From assembly GCA_012295275.1 (NCBI GenBank), contig CM022677.1, positions 1,371,613 to 1,416,612 of the forward strand: a stretch of 45,000 bases of DNA, in the 5' to 3' direction. This document shows, in pieces, positions 34,920 to 45,000 of the stretch; the stretch's first letter is position 1; each line of letters opens with the position of its first letter. The notes under the pieces are model-generated. The model was not told the DNA's origin. It worked only from the letters and a program-made list of their open reading frames with translations, and did not search any database. The translations under genes and the position numbers were made by a program. This stretch comes from Chrysomallon squamiferum. Lineage: Eukaryota > Mollusca > Gastropoda > Neomphalida > Peltospiridae.

Positions 34920-35100
34920 GAGGCAGTGTTTTCAAAATAGATTTCTAAATTAATAAACTTAAGCTATTAATCGATTAAGTATCTAGTTCATAAGTGCAGT
35001 ATTATAATCAGTTTTACTTTATCAATCCCTGTCATAGTTTTTTAAACAGGTCCTAGACAGTGGCAACAACAGTAACAGCAACAGCAGCAGCAGCAGCAAC

Positions 35101-35177
<77 letters not shown>
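34920..35177. repeat. A-like leader followed by (ACA/GCA)n-(AAT)n array
   Basis: 34930-35050 matches the start of copy A (ATTAATAAACTTAAGCT..., ATCCCTGT...). An AAC/AGC tract (35060-35100) and about 26 AAT units follow. Copy B lacks this leader directly before it. Confidence 0.75.
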
Positions 35178-35178
<1 letters not shown>

Positions 35179-35486
35179 CACAACGAAAACACAAACTATT
35201 ATTGTTATAAAGTTTGCAAAATGTGATCTTCTTTTTGTTTGGATTGTTTTGTTTGTGCAACACACATTTTATTAGCAGCTGAATTAACATAAAACAAAAC
35301 ACCTGTTTTCACAGGACGACTAAATTGTAAGGTGTATTTTTTCTTCTTCTTTTTTATCATTTTGAAATTTGTACTAAACGAGGCGATTAAACCAAGTTTT
35401 TCCTCTCTACCCACTGTAACATTCGATATCCAGTATTAAATTTAACAAGATTTATTTCTCATGACGAAGTATTTTATCTGTGTCAG

Positions 35487-35606
35487 TCACGCGATCCTGC
35501 TGAATCACGCGATCAGCTGACTGTTGTCGTTCTGTCAGAAGATGTAAATATTTGTTTATCAGTGTCAGGAGCGGACCTGAGTTATATAATAGATGCGGTT
35601 CGCTAG
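35487..35606 (+). pseudogene. Fragment of a TRIM-like propeller exon (in copy C)
   Basis: The frame reads PAESRDQLTVVVLSEDVNI and runs eleven codons further than copy B before a TAG at 35604-35606. It is the same remnant as at 32562, duplicated with the unit. Confidence 0.75.
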
Positions 35607-37576
35607 TGTTTTGTAAATATGTATAGACCTGTGTTTATTATTTTTTCTAAAGTAATGATATATAATAGATAAAAATCACATAGTGGTTTGACCCGAACTG
35701 AACAAACATCATTTTCTAACGTATGTTTCTATTTTACCTTGCGAAATTAAAAGATTTTTGGAAAGATAAAAAAAAAATGTACAGTGAAAACAACTACTAC
35801 TACTAATATAAATACTACTCAGTCCTCTACTATTACTACTACTACTACTACTAATTCCTGTCATTATTACCAAACGTATAATACTACTGCTTCTAATAAT
35901 AGATATGTTCTTTGCTTTTCTTATTTTATTTTTATTATATTTACATATTTAGTTATTTTCTTTGCTGACTACCCTCTTTTGGTCTGTACCTGAATTAATT
36001 TTCTGAAACTCGTATGACTGCGCGTATTCAAAACCCGACTAAACAGGATGAAGCGTTTCGCCTCGGTAAACAGATATAATGTAAAGTGTTAAACTATACA
36101 CAGGGGTTCAACACTGGCGTGTCACTGGGCATACGAGACGAAATTCCAACCTCTTTTTATATCTGATAGTTGTATTATGTTGTCTTATCTTAACCAGATC
36201 CAGTACCATCCAGTTCGACGTTAAGTTTCAGATAGGATTTATTTTTCCAGTGTGTGTGTGTGTGTGTCTGTGTGTGTGTCTGTGTGTGTCTTAAAACAGG
36301 TTCATTTTTAAATGAGCATGTTATTCGTGGTAAATGATATCTAACAAAGACCCGATTCAAGATAGTTTATTATTCACATTTTGAAAATAAATAAGTAAGT
36401 AAATAAATAAATAAATAAATAAATAAACAAACGAAATGATGATGGTGATGATGAAGATGATGATGATAATAATTAAAATAATAGTAATAAATAAATAAAT
36501 CAATCAATCAATAAATAAATAATAGTATTAGTATCTCTGACAGAAAATAATAGTTTTACGCATTAAAATCTCATTAAAATTTGGAAATAAATTTGATTAA
36601 TTTCATATCATAATATGTTAGATCGGGAAATTAGTTTAATACTGACATAAAGTATGAAGAAATGTACGTTTGTGTTCTTTTCCTTTAATTGTAATGTTCT
36701 TTATTTCTGTATTTAACAAGAGGAGGACATCTTCATCATGCTTGTGTGTGGAGTTTTGTCTTTATAGTACTCCTGAATAAATCTGTCATATTAAAACACA
36801 TTTTTAGTTTTCATACATCAAACAATGTAGTATATTTCGCTTCACGAAACAAATAAAATCTTATTTAAAAAAAAAAAAAAAAAAAAATAGTTTACGCGGT
36901 TTATGGAGACGTGAAAAGCTATAAAAAAATAAAAAATAAAAGAAAGATAGACAGAGCAGAAGAAGCGATTCCTTTGCTCGTCAGTGAAACAAATGTTATC
37001 TTTATTTTCTTAGAGTGGCCATATTCAAGATTTCTGTGTTTCATTTTTTTTTTCATCTTTCTCCTCCCACCCCTAGTCGCTGTTAACTGAACAAACGTGG
37101 GTCATTTCACTTTGTAATTTCGACCTTTTCTGTCCTCTTTGTGTGTATGTGTACGTGTGGGTCTATATATATATATTTTCCCTAGGAAACTTAAGTTAGA
37201 AAGGACAAAAAAAAAAAAACAACAACTGAAAGTAACATTGGCTAAAACATTAAATAGACCTAACATAATATTCAGTTCACTTCTCTGTAAATTTATTGAC
37301 AAACGTGTAGATAAACAGAGTGCGAATCATAATTAAAATACTTGTGTGTGTCATAATAATTAATTTAAGGAAATCAGTTTACTTACACTCATAGAACAAA
37401 ATGGCTTTGTAACATAGTTACACACACATGCACACACTGTATATATTTTAATTAGTCAATTAATAAAATATATACTATAATATTTTGAATTAATTAGTTG
37501 AAAAACAATGGGTGTGTGTGTGCGTGTATTAATAATAAGAAACAAAGATATCTAATATATAGAGGGAAAATATATG

Positions 37577-37577
37577 A

Positions 37578-37625
<48 letters not shown>

Positions 37626-37646
37626 GTTATTATTATATTATTATGT
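37577..37646. repeat. (TTA)n microsatellite in copy C
   Basis: About 22 units; positional equivalent of the arrays in A and B. Confidence 0.9.
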
Positions 37647-37899
37647 ATACTTTGTACCTTATTTTTCATTGCTATTGATTAATTATATATATATCTGATA
37701 AAAAGGATAGATATATTACTTTACCTATATCCTCACTGAATCAGTTTGATACTTGTCTGGTGGACTAACAGTCATTTACCAATTAAACATGGCTGACAAA
37801 TCAAAGAAGTGAATCCCAAACAGCCACCAGAATTTCATAGACAGGAACTATAAACATTAGCGCATGATGTTAGTGATATCAACATATGATTTGCATGAT

Positions 37900-38036
37900 C
37901 ATACTGTTCTTGTTATTATTTCTTCATTGTTGTTGTTATTACTATTACTGTTATTATTATAATAACTATTATTGTTCTTGTTATTATTATTATTATTATT
38001 GTTGTTGTTGTTCTTGTTGTTGTTATTATTATTACC
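37900..38036. repeat. Impure TTA/TTG tract
   Basis: Mixed TTA, TTG and TTC trinucleotides directly after copy C ends. Confidence 0.8.
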
Positions 38037-38139
38037 GAATGACGCTTTGTATAAAACGTCCTGTTCACAGATATTAAGCATGTTCTTTGACCCTCTCTAT
38101 CATTAATACGTAGAAACCTGAAAACAAAAATAACTGATA

Positions 38140-38930
38140 TCTCAAAAACGTGACTAGATGCTAAATTGGATACCTCACAAGAGATATGTACACTCGTGTT
38201 TTAAATCCCGCTGTTACTAATCATATTTCGTCTTTTCTTGTCTGTGCACGATCGAGTTAGTTTCAGCAAGAGACTGGTTCACTCTAACAACAGAGGAGGG
38301 GAACAGGGCCGGTACTGAGGCTTCAGTGTTTTAAGATGAGGTACAAAAATATATAGTCTTGTTTCGTTTTGTTTTATTTATTTAATTATTTATTTATTTA
38401 TTACATTTTTATTTGTTCAGTTTGATTTCCGTTTTCTAAGACTTATAAGCAGAGAGATGTGATGTTTGCAGTTCTAACTTTAAATGTTATGACTTCATCT
38501 TTCTAAAATAGATTACAATAAAATCACTTTCTCACACACATAGACACACACACTTGCGTTTTAACGTAACAAGAACTGTAACAAGAACTTCGATATATAT
38601 ATATATATATATTTGCTTGTATATATATATATATATATACACAAACACACAAAAACATAAATAAATAAATAAATGATGTATACAAAGGTAAGATCAAGAG
38701 AATCAGTAGGTTAAAACAAAGAAGACAAAAGAAAAACCCCAGATAGGAAAAACGTGACTACGTATTAAATTTAATACCTCAATGAAAACCTTAGACGCGT
38801 GTTTTAAATGCAGGTGTTACAGATTAGGTTTTGTCTTCTGTTTACTCTGCACGTTGAAGTTAGCTTAAACAAGGGACTGATTCACAATAATCTAAGGTGA
38901 GGGTGACAGGGCCGGTACTGAGATTTGTAG
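38140..38930. repeat. Two-copy direct repeat of about 195 bp (38140-38335, 38740-38930)
   Basis: Both copies run from AACGTGACTA through CGTGTTTTAAAT and a TGTTAC segment to ACAGGGCCGGTACTGAG. They are clearly diverged. Between them lie AT-rich DNA and a TA array (38589-38639). The GGGCCGGTA end resembles the ends of dispersed repeats, but no class can be named. Confidence 0.6.
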
Positions 38931-39273
38931 AAATTAATGGTGAGAAATAAAACTGACAAAGATAGTTGGGCACACAGAAAACTAGACAGAGATCCAACAG
39001 CAACACTGAACATTTCTTAGATGGGGAATTAATAATTATGAAACAGTAATTAAAATAACTTCACAAAACTGTTCTACTAGCATGGTACCGCTGAATGACG
39101 TCACATGATGTAACAGTTTTCTGTAAACTGTAAAATAAGACCGTTTACATAATTAATTACTTATTTTTATGTCTATACTGTTATTACTATTGCTACCAGT
39201 ACTATATAATTAACTTATTAAATAATGCTATTTATTTCAATCATATTACAAATGTTTTTTCTCTGTTTGTTGT

Positions 39274-39286
39274 TTTATTTATTTGT

Positions 39287-39329
<43 letters not shown>

Positions 39330-39331
39330 TA
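39274..39331. repeat. (TTTA)n array ending in an acceptor-like TTTATAG
   Basis: About 13 TTTA units followed at once by TAG|GG, the same arrangement as the intron of the RING gene. No coding exon was recognised downstream. Confidence 0.8.
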
Positions 39332-39399
39332 GGGAACAAAATTGCTTTGTTGTGCAGCTTTTCGTTTTTGGCTCCACATTCGTTGAGAGAGACAGAGAG

Positions 39400-40670
39400 A
39401 CAGATTTCCTGCATGAAGTAAGTTCCTGTTTTTGCTGCTTAGAAAAGTAATTATTAATAATGACCCACTGACTAATACTACTTATTTTGTTTTGTAAATG
39501 GCAAAAGTCCTGTAAAGATTAGAATGTAGCTTACAGTCGCACTACATATTACACACAACAAGAGGATATTTATGTTTTACACTGTGTGGATAATAGTTAT
39601 TTGATGTCGTGAGACAGTGGTTGGGGACAGAGCTGGATTAACAACGTAGCAGATGTAGCAAATGTACGGGTTCCGCGCTTTCAGGGCCCCGCGGATCAAT
39701 TTATTTTTTTCTCTTCTTCTTCTTTTTTTTTTACTCACTCAGAGTAGTAAGATGTTCATGCACCGTCACGTCAGAGATCACAGCACGCAATCATGTTTTA
39801 CAGACTGCATGAAAAATATTTAATAAAAATATATTAATAATTATAATCAGTAAATAAACTGCATTTAAATTCGATATATGCAGATAATTAAAGTTCTGTT
39901 TGACCATCCGTAATACCCTTTTACTACAAAACAAGCCCAAGACGAACTTTTAAATACATATTTGTTTTTCGTTTTATTTACTTATGTTGGTTACTATTAT
40001 TAATATATTTTTTTTAAATTTCATACTTACTTTAATTACCGGCTAGAGTACAGCCAGTTTTGACTGATAAACTAACACAACTTTGAAATGTGTCAACCCG
40101 CGTGTCTTAGCTTTTATCTTTGATTTCTTGACAAATCACCAGAGAGAATTTCAAACTTTATCCTTGATCTCATAAGTTTCGCGGCATCTGGTAAGATACT
40201 TTTCTTCTTCTTCTTCTTCTTCTTTTACCGTCAGTAGGCAGTGTAGTCTGTGTCATTAACGGTATACTGTTTAACACACACACAGAGACACAAACACACA
40301 CTCACACACACACACATACATATTTATGTTAACGTAACAACCTGATTCTTCCACAAAATATATATACACACACACTAGATAAATAACACATCAACAAAAA
40401 TACAACATGAGAGAGCGAGAAGGAGAGACAGAGACAGACAGAGAGAGACAAGGAGAGAGACAGACAGACAGAGAAAGAGAAGGAGAGATACAGAGAGAGA
40501 GAGAGAGATTTCCTTCGTGAATTAATGAGTGACTAACAGCACTGCTTTGTTTTATTCGTGACAAAAAATTAGAATGTAGATTAGAATGTAGCTTACAGGC
40601 GCACTACACGTTACACACATATCAGTAACAACATCAATGTCTTTATGTTTTCTACTGTGTGGATAAAAAG
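39400..40670. repeat. Two-copy direct repeat (39400-39605, 40505-40670)
   Basis: Shared anchors are CAGATTTCCT/GAGATTTCCTTC, ATTAGAATGTAGCTTACAG, CGCACTACA and CTGTGTGGATAA. The intervening DNA contains a GC-richer patch (39660-39700, with GGGCCCCGCGG), the block 40083-40262 shared with 27260-27545, a TTC run (40200-40224), a CA array (40278-40318) and a GAGACA-rich tract (40410-40508). No gene seen. Confidence 0.6.
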
Positions 40671-40671
<1 letters not shown>

Positions 40672-40738
<67 letters not shown>

Positions 40739-40739
40739 A

Positions 40740-40813
<74 letters not shown>
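40672..40813. repeat. (AAC)-(AAT)-(TTA)-(TAG)-(TTA) compound array
   Basis: Five successive trinucleotide blocks. AAT passes directly into its complement ATT, so the centre can fold on itself. The poly-Asn, poly-Ser and poly-Ile frames here are artefacts. Confidence 0.9.
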
Positions 40814-40814
<1 letters not shown>

Positions 40815-41005
40815 AACTATTGGATATTTCAAACAAGGACGTTGGCAAATGGTTATGTGTAGTTATTGAAAATGCTAATTACTATAAAAATTATTTGCCT
40901 TTTGTTCTGGAATTTACATTCAGTATCCGAAGTAGACAGCACCCAGATTAGTCACTGTTTTGTTCACAACAGATTAACAGTAGCTGGAAGGGAAACTGAA
41001 ATGTA

Positions 41006-41680
41006 CCGGTGTAGCAGTTAAATACAAACCCCTGGAAATCGCACATCCAAGGGTTTGTAATTTGCTAGAAATGCCCCTCATCCCGTGGAATAGCACAGTG
41101 CATAGCGTCCCTGTTACTCCTATCTTCTGGCACACCACTGGCATAGACAGTTAAATCTCAGTCAGAAGGGAAACGTTTATATACAAACAGTTTCTGACTA
41201 CTACAGCAGGTGTTATCAGTGCTTTAATTAATTACTGTTTATTAAGGAAGCTGGTGTGTAAATAATTTCAAATCAGACTGTCGCTCTTTTTGTTTTTCAG
41301 TTGTGTGTCTCAAGTATGAGACTAGAGCTTTTTGTAGCTGCAGCTAAAAAGAAAGTCAGAAAAATTTGAAATTTAAACTTGCGTCGGGATGAAATATGTT
41401 TTGTTGCAATTAACAGACATACTGTATTTGAAACTGTTGTTAAACACAAACATAAATAATTTTGGGCAAAAAACCCCAACAGTTTGACCCATTTCTAATG
41501 TGGAAATATTTGTTATTCATATCAAAACCACAAATAGAAGGAATGTTTATAGTGAGATGCAGTTACAGACACAATGACTACTGCTATATGTGTGGTATAT
41601 TAGGAGGGGTTTGTGATTTACAGGGTTTGTGATTTACAGGGTTTGTGATTTACAGGGTTTGTGATTTCCTGCTACACTAG
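41006..41680. mobile_element. Possible non-autonomous element with terminal inverted repeats
   Basis: The left end CCGGTGTAGCAG... (41006-41031) and the reverse complement of the right end (41655-41680) agree at about 20 of 26 positions, with GTGTAGCAG and CACAAACCC/TACAAACCC blocks. The left end also pairs locally with GGGTTTGTAATTTGCTA at about 41054-41070. No target-site duplication is evident and no transposase is inside. It may instead be a foldback repeat. Confidence 0.4.
41607..41667. repeat. 16-bp tandem repeat, 3.8 copies
   Basis: GGGTTTGTGATTTACA repeats identically three times, then partially. The unit is the inner part of the adjacent inverted repeat, so it probably expanded from it. 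Confidence 0.95.
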
Positions 41681-41729
41681 TTTATACACAAATCTCGGTT
41701 AGTCCAAGGTTCTTTTTTGCCGAGTGCAC

Positions 41730-41840
<111 letters not shown>

Positions 41841-42167
41841 TGAAATAATTTAAAACAGATTATTTGTTTATTTTTTAAAGTTAACTTATTATCAATGGTA
41901 GTGAAATCAAGGGCAAGCTAATATACATGTGTGTACGTATATATGTATGCATGTTTTTTTGGTTGCATACGTACACACACACATATAATATTTCTCACTC
42001 TGAACAGAATAGAAACAAATAAATACATAAATAACAAAAAGTAAATAATAATACCTGACACATTTATTTCTATATCTTTGTAATTCACCTGTTTACAAAT
42101 ATAAACACAAATTAAATACAAAAATAATTCATAATAAAAAAATACAAATTTATTTATCTGTTTTTCG

Positions 42168-42173
42168 TTTATT
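42168..42173 (-). promoter_or_regulatory. Candidate poly(A) signal of the BTB-PHR gene
   Basis: This is the first AATAAA on the minus strand after the stop codon at 42654, about 480 nt downstream. Others follow at 42149 and near 42062. Confidence 0.3.
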
Positions 42174-42537
42174 TATATCTCATCTATAAATAAATAAACA
42201 AAGAGTTGCTAGTCTTAGTAAAAGAAAATGGATAAATAAATGAAATAACAGTTCTTATTTTCATGTCTAACAACTAGGAAATACATACATAATTTATCTA
42301 CATATTATATTTCATATACAAAAAACAAAATAAAAATAAAATAAACCAAAAAGAAAAATGCATAAATAAATAAGTAAATAAATAAATAATAACAGTAACA
42401 TAATAAATAAGAAATGAGATGTTTATATACATCATGCACGTGTTAGACAGAAATCAGTTCATTAGAAATCAAAAAATTCAAATCAAGTGTGTATGACGTC
42501 ATCACTGCTGTCTGACGTCATCAGAAATACAAAACGT

Positions 42538-42602
42538 AAACAAACATAAATAAATAAATAATCAAACTAAATAAATAAATAAATAAACAAATAAATAAAA
42601 AT
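42538..42602 (-). promoter_or_regulatory. AUUUA-rich stretch in the BTB-PHR 3' UTR
   Basis: Read on the minus strand this is a run of overlapping ATTTA pentamers, 50-115 nt after the stop codon. Such AU-rich elements often destabilise mRNA. Simple TTTA repeats are common in this window, so function is inference. The duplicated 3' fragment at 31389-31455 has the same feature. Confidence 0.35.
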
Positions 42603-42653
42603 AGAAATACTACGTCAGTGATGATTAAATTTGTATTTGAACGATGTTGTTTT

Positions 42654-43947
42654 TTACACTAAAAATAACAAAGCAGGTATTTGTCCGTGTTTCACATCTG
42701 TACGAAGTTCTCTGTCACTGTGTTTAGATTTGTGTGACTTAGAAAATCTACAAACAAAAGAGTCTACAACAATTTCTGATTTACCTTTAACTCCAAACAA
42801 TGATCCTTCTCCCTTAACAGTACCAAACAAGCTGTACTCAGTGTCTTTAGTAATCTTCACTGGACGTCTGAACACGACGTCATACACGTCAGACACGACG
42901 TTTTCATATCTCTGTGTCAGTGTAGACCCGTCCAGTATTTCGTCTGTTCTTGTGTCAGTGACGAAGGCGCTGACGTCGTAGTTTCGTGGTTCACGGTGAC
43001 CATACAACTGAAATCCGCGAAGTAAAGCGTTTTTGTTGACAGAGAAAGTAATGACGTCATCTACTTCACCAGTATATGAATAGCAGAAACCAAAGTCATC
43101 AAATCTGTTTATTTTAATCTGTGTTTTCATCATTGCAGTTCTCTTGTTTGAGTTAAAAGGTGAAACATCTTCATCACTGCTCACCCAGTGTCTCAAAATC
43201 TTGTTTTCTTCTGTCTCAGTGAGTATGTGAGTGGGTGTCACGTGTTCTACAAAATACGTCTGATCGAGTAATGGATAACGCACGTGCTTCACGACCTCTC
43301 CCAGTGCTTCGCGCATGTTTTTTTCATTCGTCTGTCTTCCTTGCTTCCTGCACGCGCTGTCAGCCCACTTCACAGCGGCTTCAAAAACATTTTTCTCGTC
43401 TGCTGTCAGTTCGTCTGATCGTACGATCTCAACCAGACATTCGTGACAAAGATCGGTGACTTCATCTGACTTCAGAACTTCGTCGCCATTTTTCAAAATG
43501 AAGTCCAGAGTTTTTTTCCTTAGATCATGTTCATCAAACAGGTGAGCTTGTTCCAGCACGACGCACGCATTCTGTGACGACAACGACGACTCCAAATAGT
43601 TGACGCACTGTTCTTCCAGTGTCGTGACGATGTACTTCCTCGACAGATACAGCAGACCGGTGACGTTGTCGCCTGTTAGGACGACGTCATCCGTATAAAG
43701 ATATCTGTGTAAAAGAAGTAGAGTAAGACTTTAAAATGTGAGATAATTATGTGAGATTATTTAATTAGAAAATAATTAGATTACTAACAAAAACTGTATT
43801 GTTATCAACGTTCGTGTCGGTTTGTATGTTTCGTTACTCACTATGTTCGTACCTGTGTCGCTGTGTGTGTCTGTGTTTCTCTGTGTTTGTGTGTATGTGT
43901 GTTTGTGTATGTGTGTTTCTGTGTGTTTGTGTGTCTGTATGTGTGTG

Positions 43948-43991
<44 letters not shown>

Positions 43992-44311
43992 TGTCTGTGT
44001 GTCTGTGTGTTTGTGTCTGTGTGTCTGTGTGTGTGTGTGTGTTTGTTAACATACTTTAAAAACTTTGTGAAAATATCTGCCTGAACATCAGGCAAGATGA
44101 TGCTGTTTTGTTCGCGAAGTTCTCCCATAAACATTTTGTGGAAGACTTCGCTTCGTATCATCAGGATGAAGCGATGTGCATCCACAGTTGTTTTATCTTC
44201 CCCAACAATAAATCTGACGTCGCTGTCTGTTCTCGTATGAAAAACGTGTTCAATGCTCTCCGTTAGTGTTTTCCCTGTCTGCCAACCTGTAACTTCTGCT
44301 GAGGTGGCCAT
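42654..44311 (-). CDS. BTB-BACK-PHR domain protein, two coding exons
   Basis: The exons are 44311-44055 and 43704-42654 on the minus strand. The donor is AAA|GTATGT and the acceptor TTACACAG|AT. The join restores codon 86 and gives 435 residues. The start is the ATG at 44309-44311 (AAAACATGG); an acceptor (TTTATAG) lies 7 nt upstream, implying a 5' UTR intron. Domain order: BTB at about 19-125 (DVRFIVGE 31-38, AHRFILMIRSEVFHKMF 45-61, FLKYLYTDDV 84-93), BACK at about 130-240, PHR at about 284-435 (INRF 284-287, SVNKNALLRGFQLYG, and the typical ending GQIPALLF 426-433). This matches the BTBD1/2/3/6 class in order, with a slightly short N-terminus. Family knowledge: BTB-BACK proteins dimerise and bind Cullin-3 as substrate adaptors. 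The intron is mostly TG/TCTG repeats. Orthology to a single BTBD gene cannot be set from the sequence alone. Confidence 0.92.
43858..44046. repeat. TG/TCTG-rich array filling the BTB-gene intron
   Basis: An impure TG array of about 190 bp makes up over half of the 350-bp intron (43705-44054). Many overlapping Cys/Val and His/Thr open frames here are artefacts. Confidence 0.9.
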
Positions 44312-44318
44312 GTTTTCA

Positions 44319-44327
44319 CTATAAACA

Positions 44328-44381
<54 letters not shown>

Positions 44382-44984
44382 CTCATATGAAATATAATTT
44401 TAACATGTTTCTAATACACAGCCTCACATTGCAGTGATCAGTTTTCTATATTCACATCTAGCTATGACCTGTACATAGAAATATTTCAAATACTAAACAT
44501 TTTTATGTAAAAAAATAATCAACCTAAGATAATTTCTAACTAGCGACTACTTTCTGTTTAACGCCTGTACTGATCAATACTGCGACCAGAGATCTAAAAA
44601 TAAATAAATAAAAGATAACGAAAGAAAGAAAGAAAGAAAATAAGATAAATATATACCAAATCGATAAAAGACAAAAGAAGTACATTATGCTTACACTAGT
44701 GATTATTATGATGACGACAACAACAATAATTATTATTATAATTATTATTATACACAGACATGTCTGTTCACAGTCAGGTAAAACATATTTAACCGTGGGA
44801 CAAAATATTTTCAAATTGCAATGTACATATGGTCATTTATACCAATTTACTCCTCGAAAAGACAAAATAATTAACCACTAATAACAAATCTAAAAGAAAC
44901 TCGATATCAGAAAAAAGAATAATAAGTGAGGAAAATCAAGGAAAAAGATGTGATACTTTTGAAATATAAAACTATATAAAATAC
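44319..44984 (-). other. Candidate 5' UTR intron of the BTB-PHR gene
   Basis: The acceptor TTTATAG ends at 44319 and a donor AAG|GTATT lies at 44984. Both sites are kept in the duplicated copy (near 5440 and 6193), which supports them. An AAT array (TTA on the transcribed strand) at 44330-44382 directly precedes the acceptor. The upstream noncoding exon would be at the right edge of the window. Confidence 0.4.
44330..44382. repeat. (AAT)n microsatellite beside the BTB-gene acceptor
   Basis: About 17 units. On the gene strand it reads (TTA)n and sits about 10 nt from the acceptor AG. Confidence 0.9.
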
Positions 44985-45000
44985 CTTGTAAGTTGATCTT

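Larger units (their letters stand above)
35258..37893 (+). repeat. Copy C of the three-copy unit
   Basis: Near-tandem duplicate of copy B, with about 380 bp between them. It contains the propeller fragment at 35487, an AAAT array, an ATG/GAT-rich run (36434-36465), the 380-bp block lost from B, and the TTA array at 37577. No intact gene seen. Confidence 0.85.

Noticed and set aside
34998-35414. Poly-Ile, poly-Tyr and Ala/Thr frames over the AAT/GCA array
   Set aside because: All frames of the repeat are open; this is expected from its sequence.
39660-39700. GGGCCCCGCGG patch as a CpG island
   Set aside because: Only about 40 bp long; more like the end of a dispersed repeat.
41607-41667. CRISPR-like repeat array
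   Set aside because: The 16-bp units are directly adjacent with no spacers, and the DNA is eukaryotic.
43799-44084. Cys-rich ORFs in the BTB-gene intron (toxin-like cysteine patterns)
   Set aside because: The cysteines come from TGT codons of the TG array; no signal peptide or cysteine framework.

Overview
The window is nuclear DNA from a eukaryote, almost certainly an animal. Evidence: spliced genes with GT/AG introns, AATAAA signals, a RING/beta-propeller E3 ligase, a BTB-BACK-PHR protein, and decayed exons of type IV collagen and of a VPS13-family protein. The sequence is AT-rich and crowded with long di-, tri- and tetranucleotide arrays (TTA, TTTA, TG, GA), a texture common in mollusc and other lophotrochozoan genomes. 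The species cannot be named from the window, and 'mollusc-like' is an inference.

Layout. (1) 1.5-3.6 kb, + strand: an intact two-exon gene for a 570-residue TRIM-like protein (RING, coiled coil, Thr/Asp-rich linker, NHL-like propeller) with no B-box. (2) 4.15-5.44 kb, - strand: a decayed copy of a BTB-BACK-PHR gene, convergent with the RING gene; its duplicated 5' flank runs to about 6.2 kb. (3) 6.2-18 kb: mostly AT-rich DNA without convincing genes, broken by microsatellites, a codon-like minisatellite (15.55-16.0 kb), a candidate tiny first coding exon (9.13 kb) and one small unknown ORF (11.3 kb). (4) 18.5-25.6 kb: a segment with few microsatellites that holds unprocessed, intron-containing gene relics on the + strand: collagen IV triple helix and NC1, VPS13-like exons, and a MULE-type transposase fragment. 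(5) 27.3-37.9 kb: three diverged copies (A, B, C) of a roughly 2.3-2.6 kb unit. B and C carry a fragment of a RING-gene-like propeller that A lacks. Between A and B lie the 3' end of a third BTB-PHR copy and a possible TRIM coiled-coil relic. (6) 38-41.7 kb: nested duplications and a foldback or terminal-inverted-repeat element. (7) 42.65-44.31 kb, - strand: an intact two-exon BTB-BACK-PHR gene (435 residues).

The two intact genes belong to ubiquitin-ligase families: RING-type TRIM-like proteins are E3 enzymes, and BTB-BACK proteins usually act as Cullin-3 substrate adaptors. Both occur here with decayed relatives side by side, so the locus looks like a birth-and-death cluster of E3 ligases and adaptors. 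Both intact genes also share a layout: the first coding exon starts 2-7 nt before the ATG, just after a splice acceptor whose upstream tract is a (TTA)n-type microsatellite. No tRNA, rRNA, CRISPR array or bacterial feature was seen.
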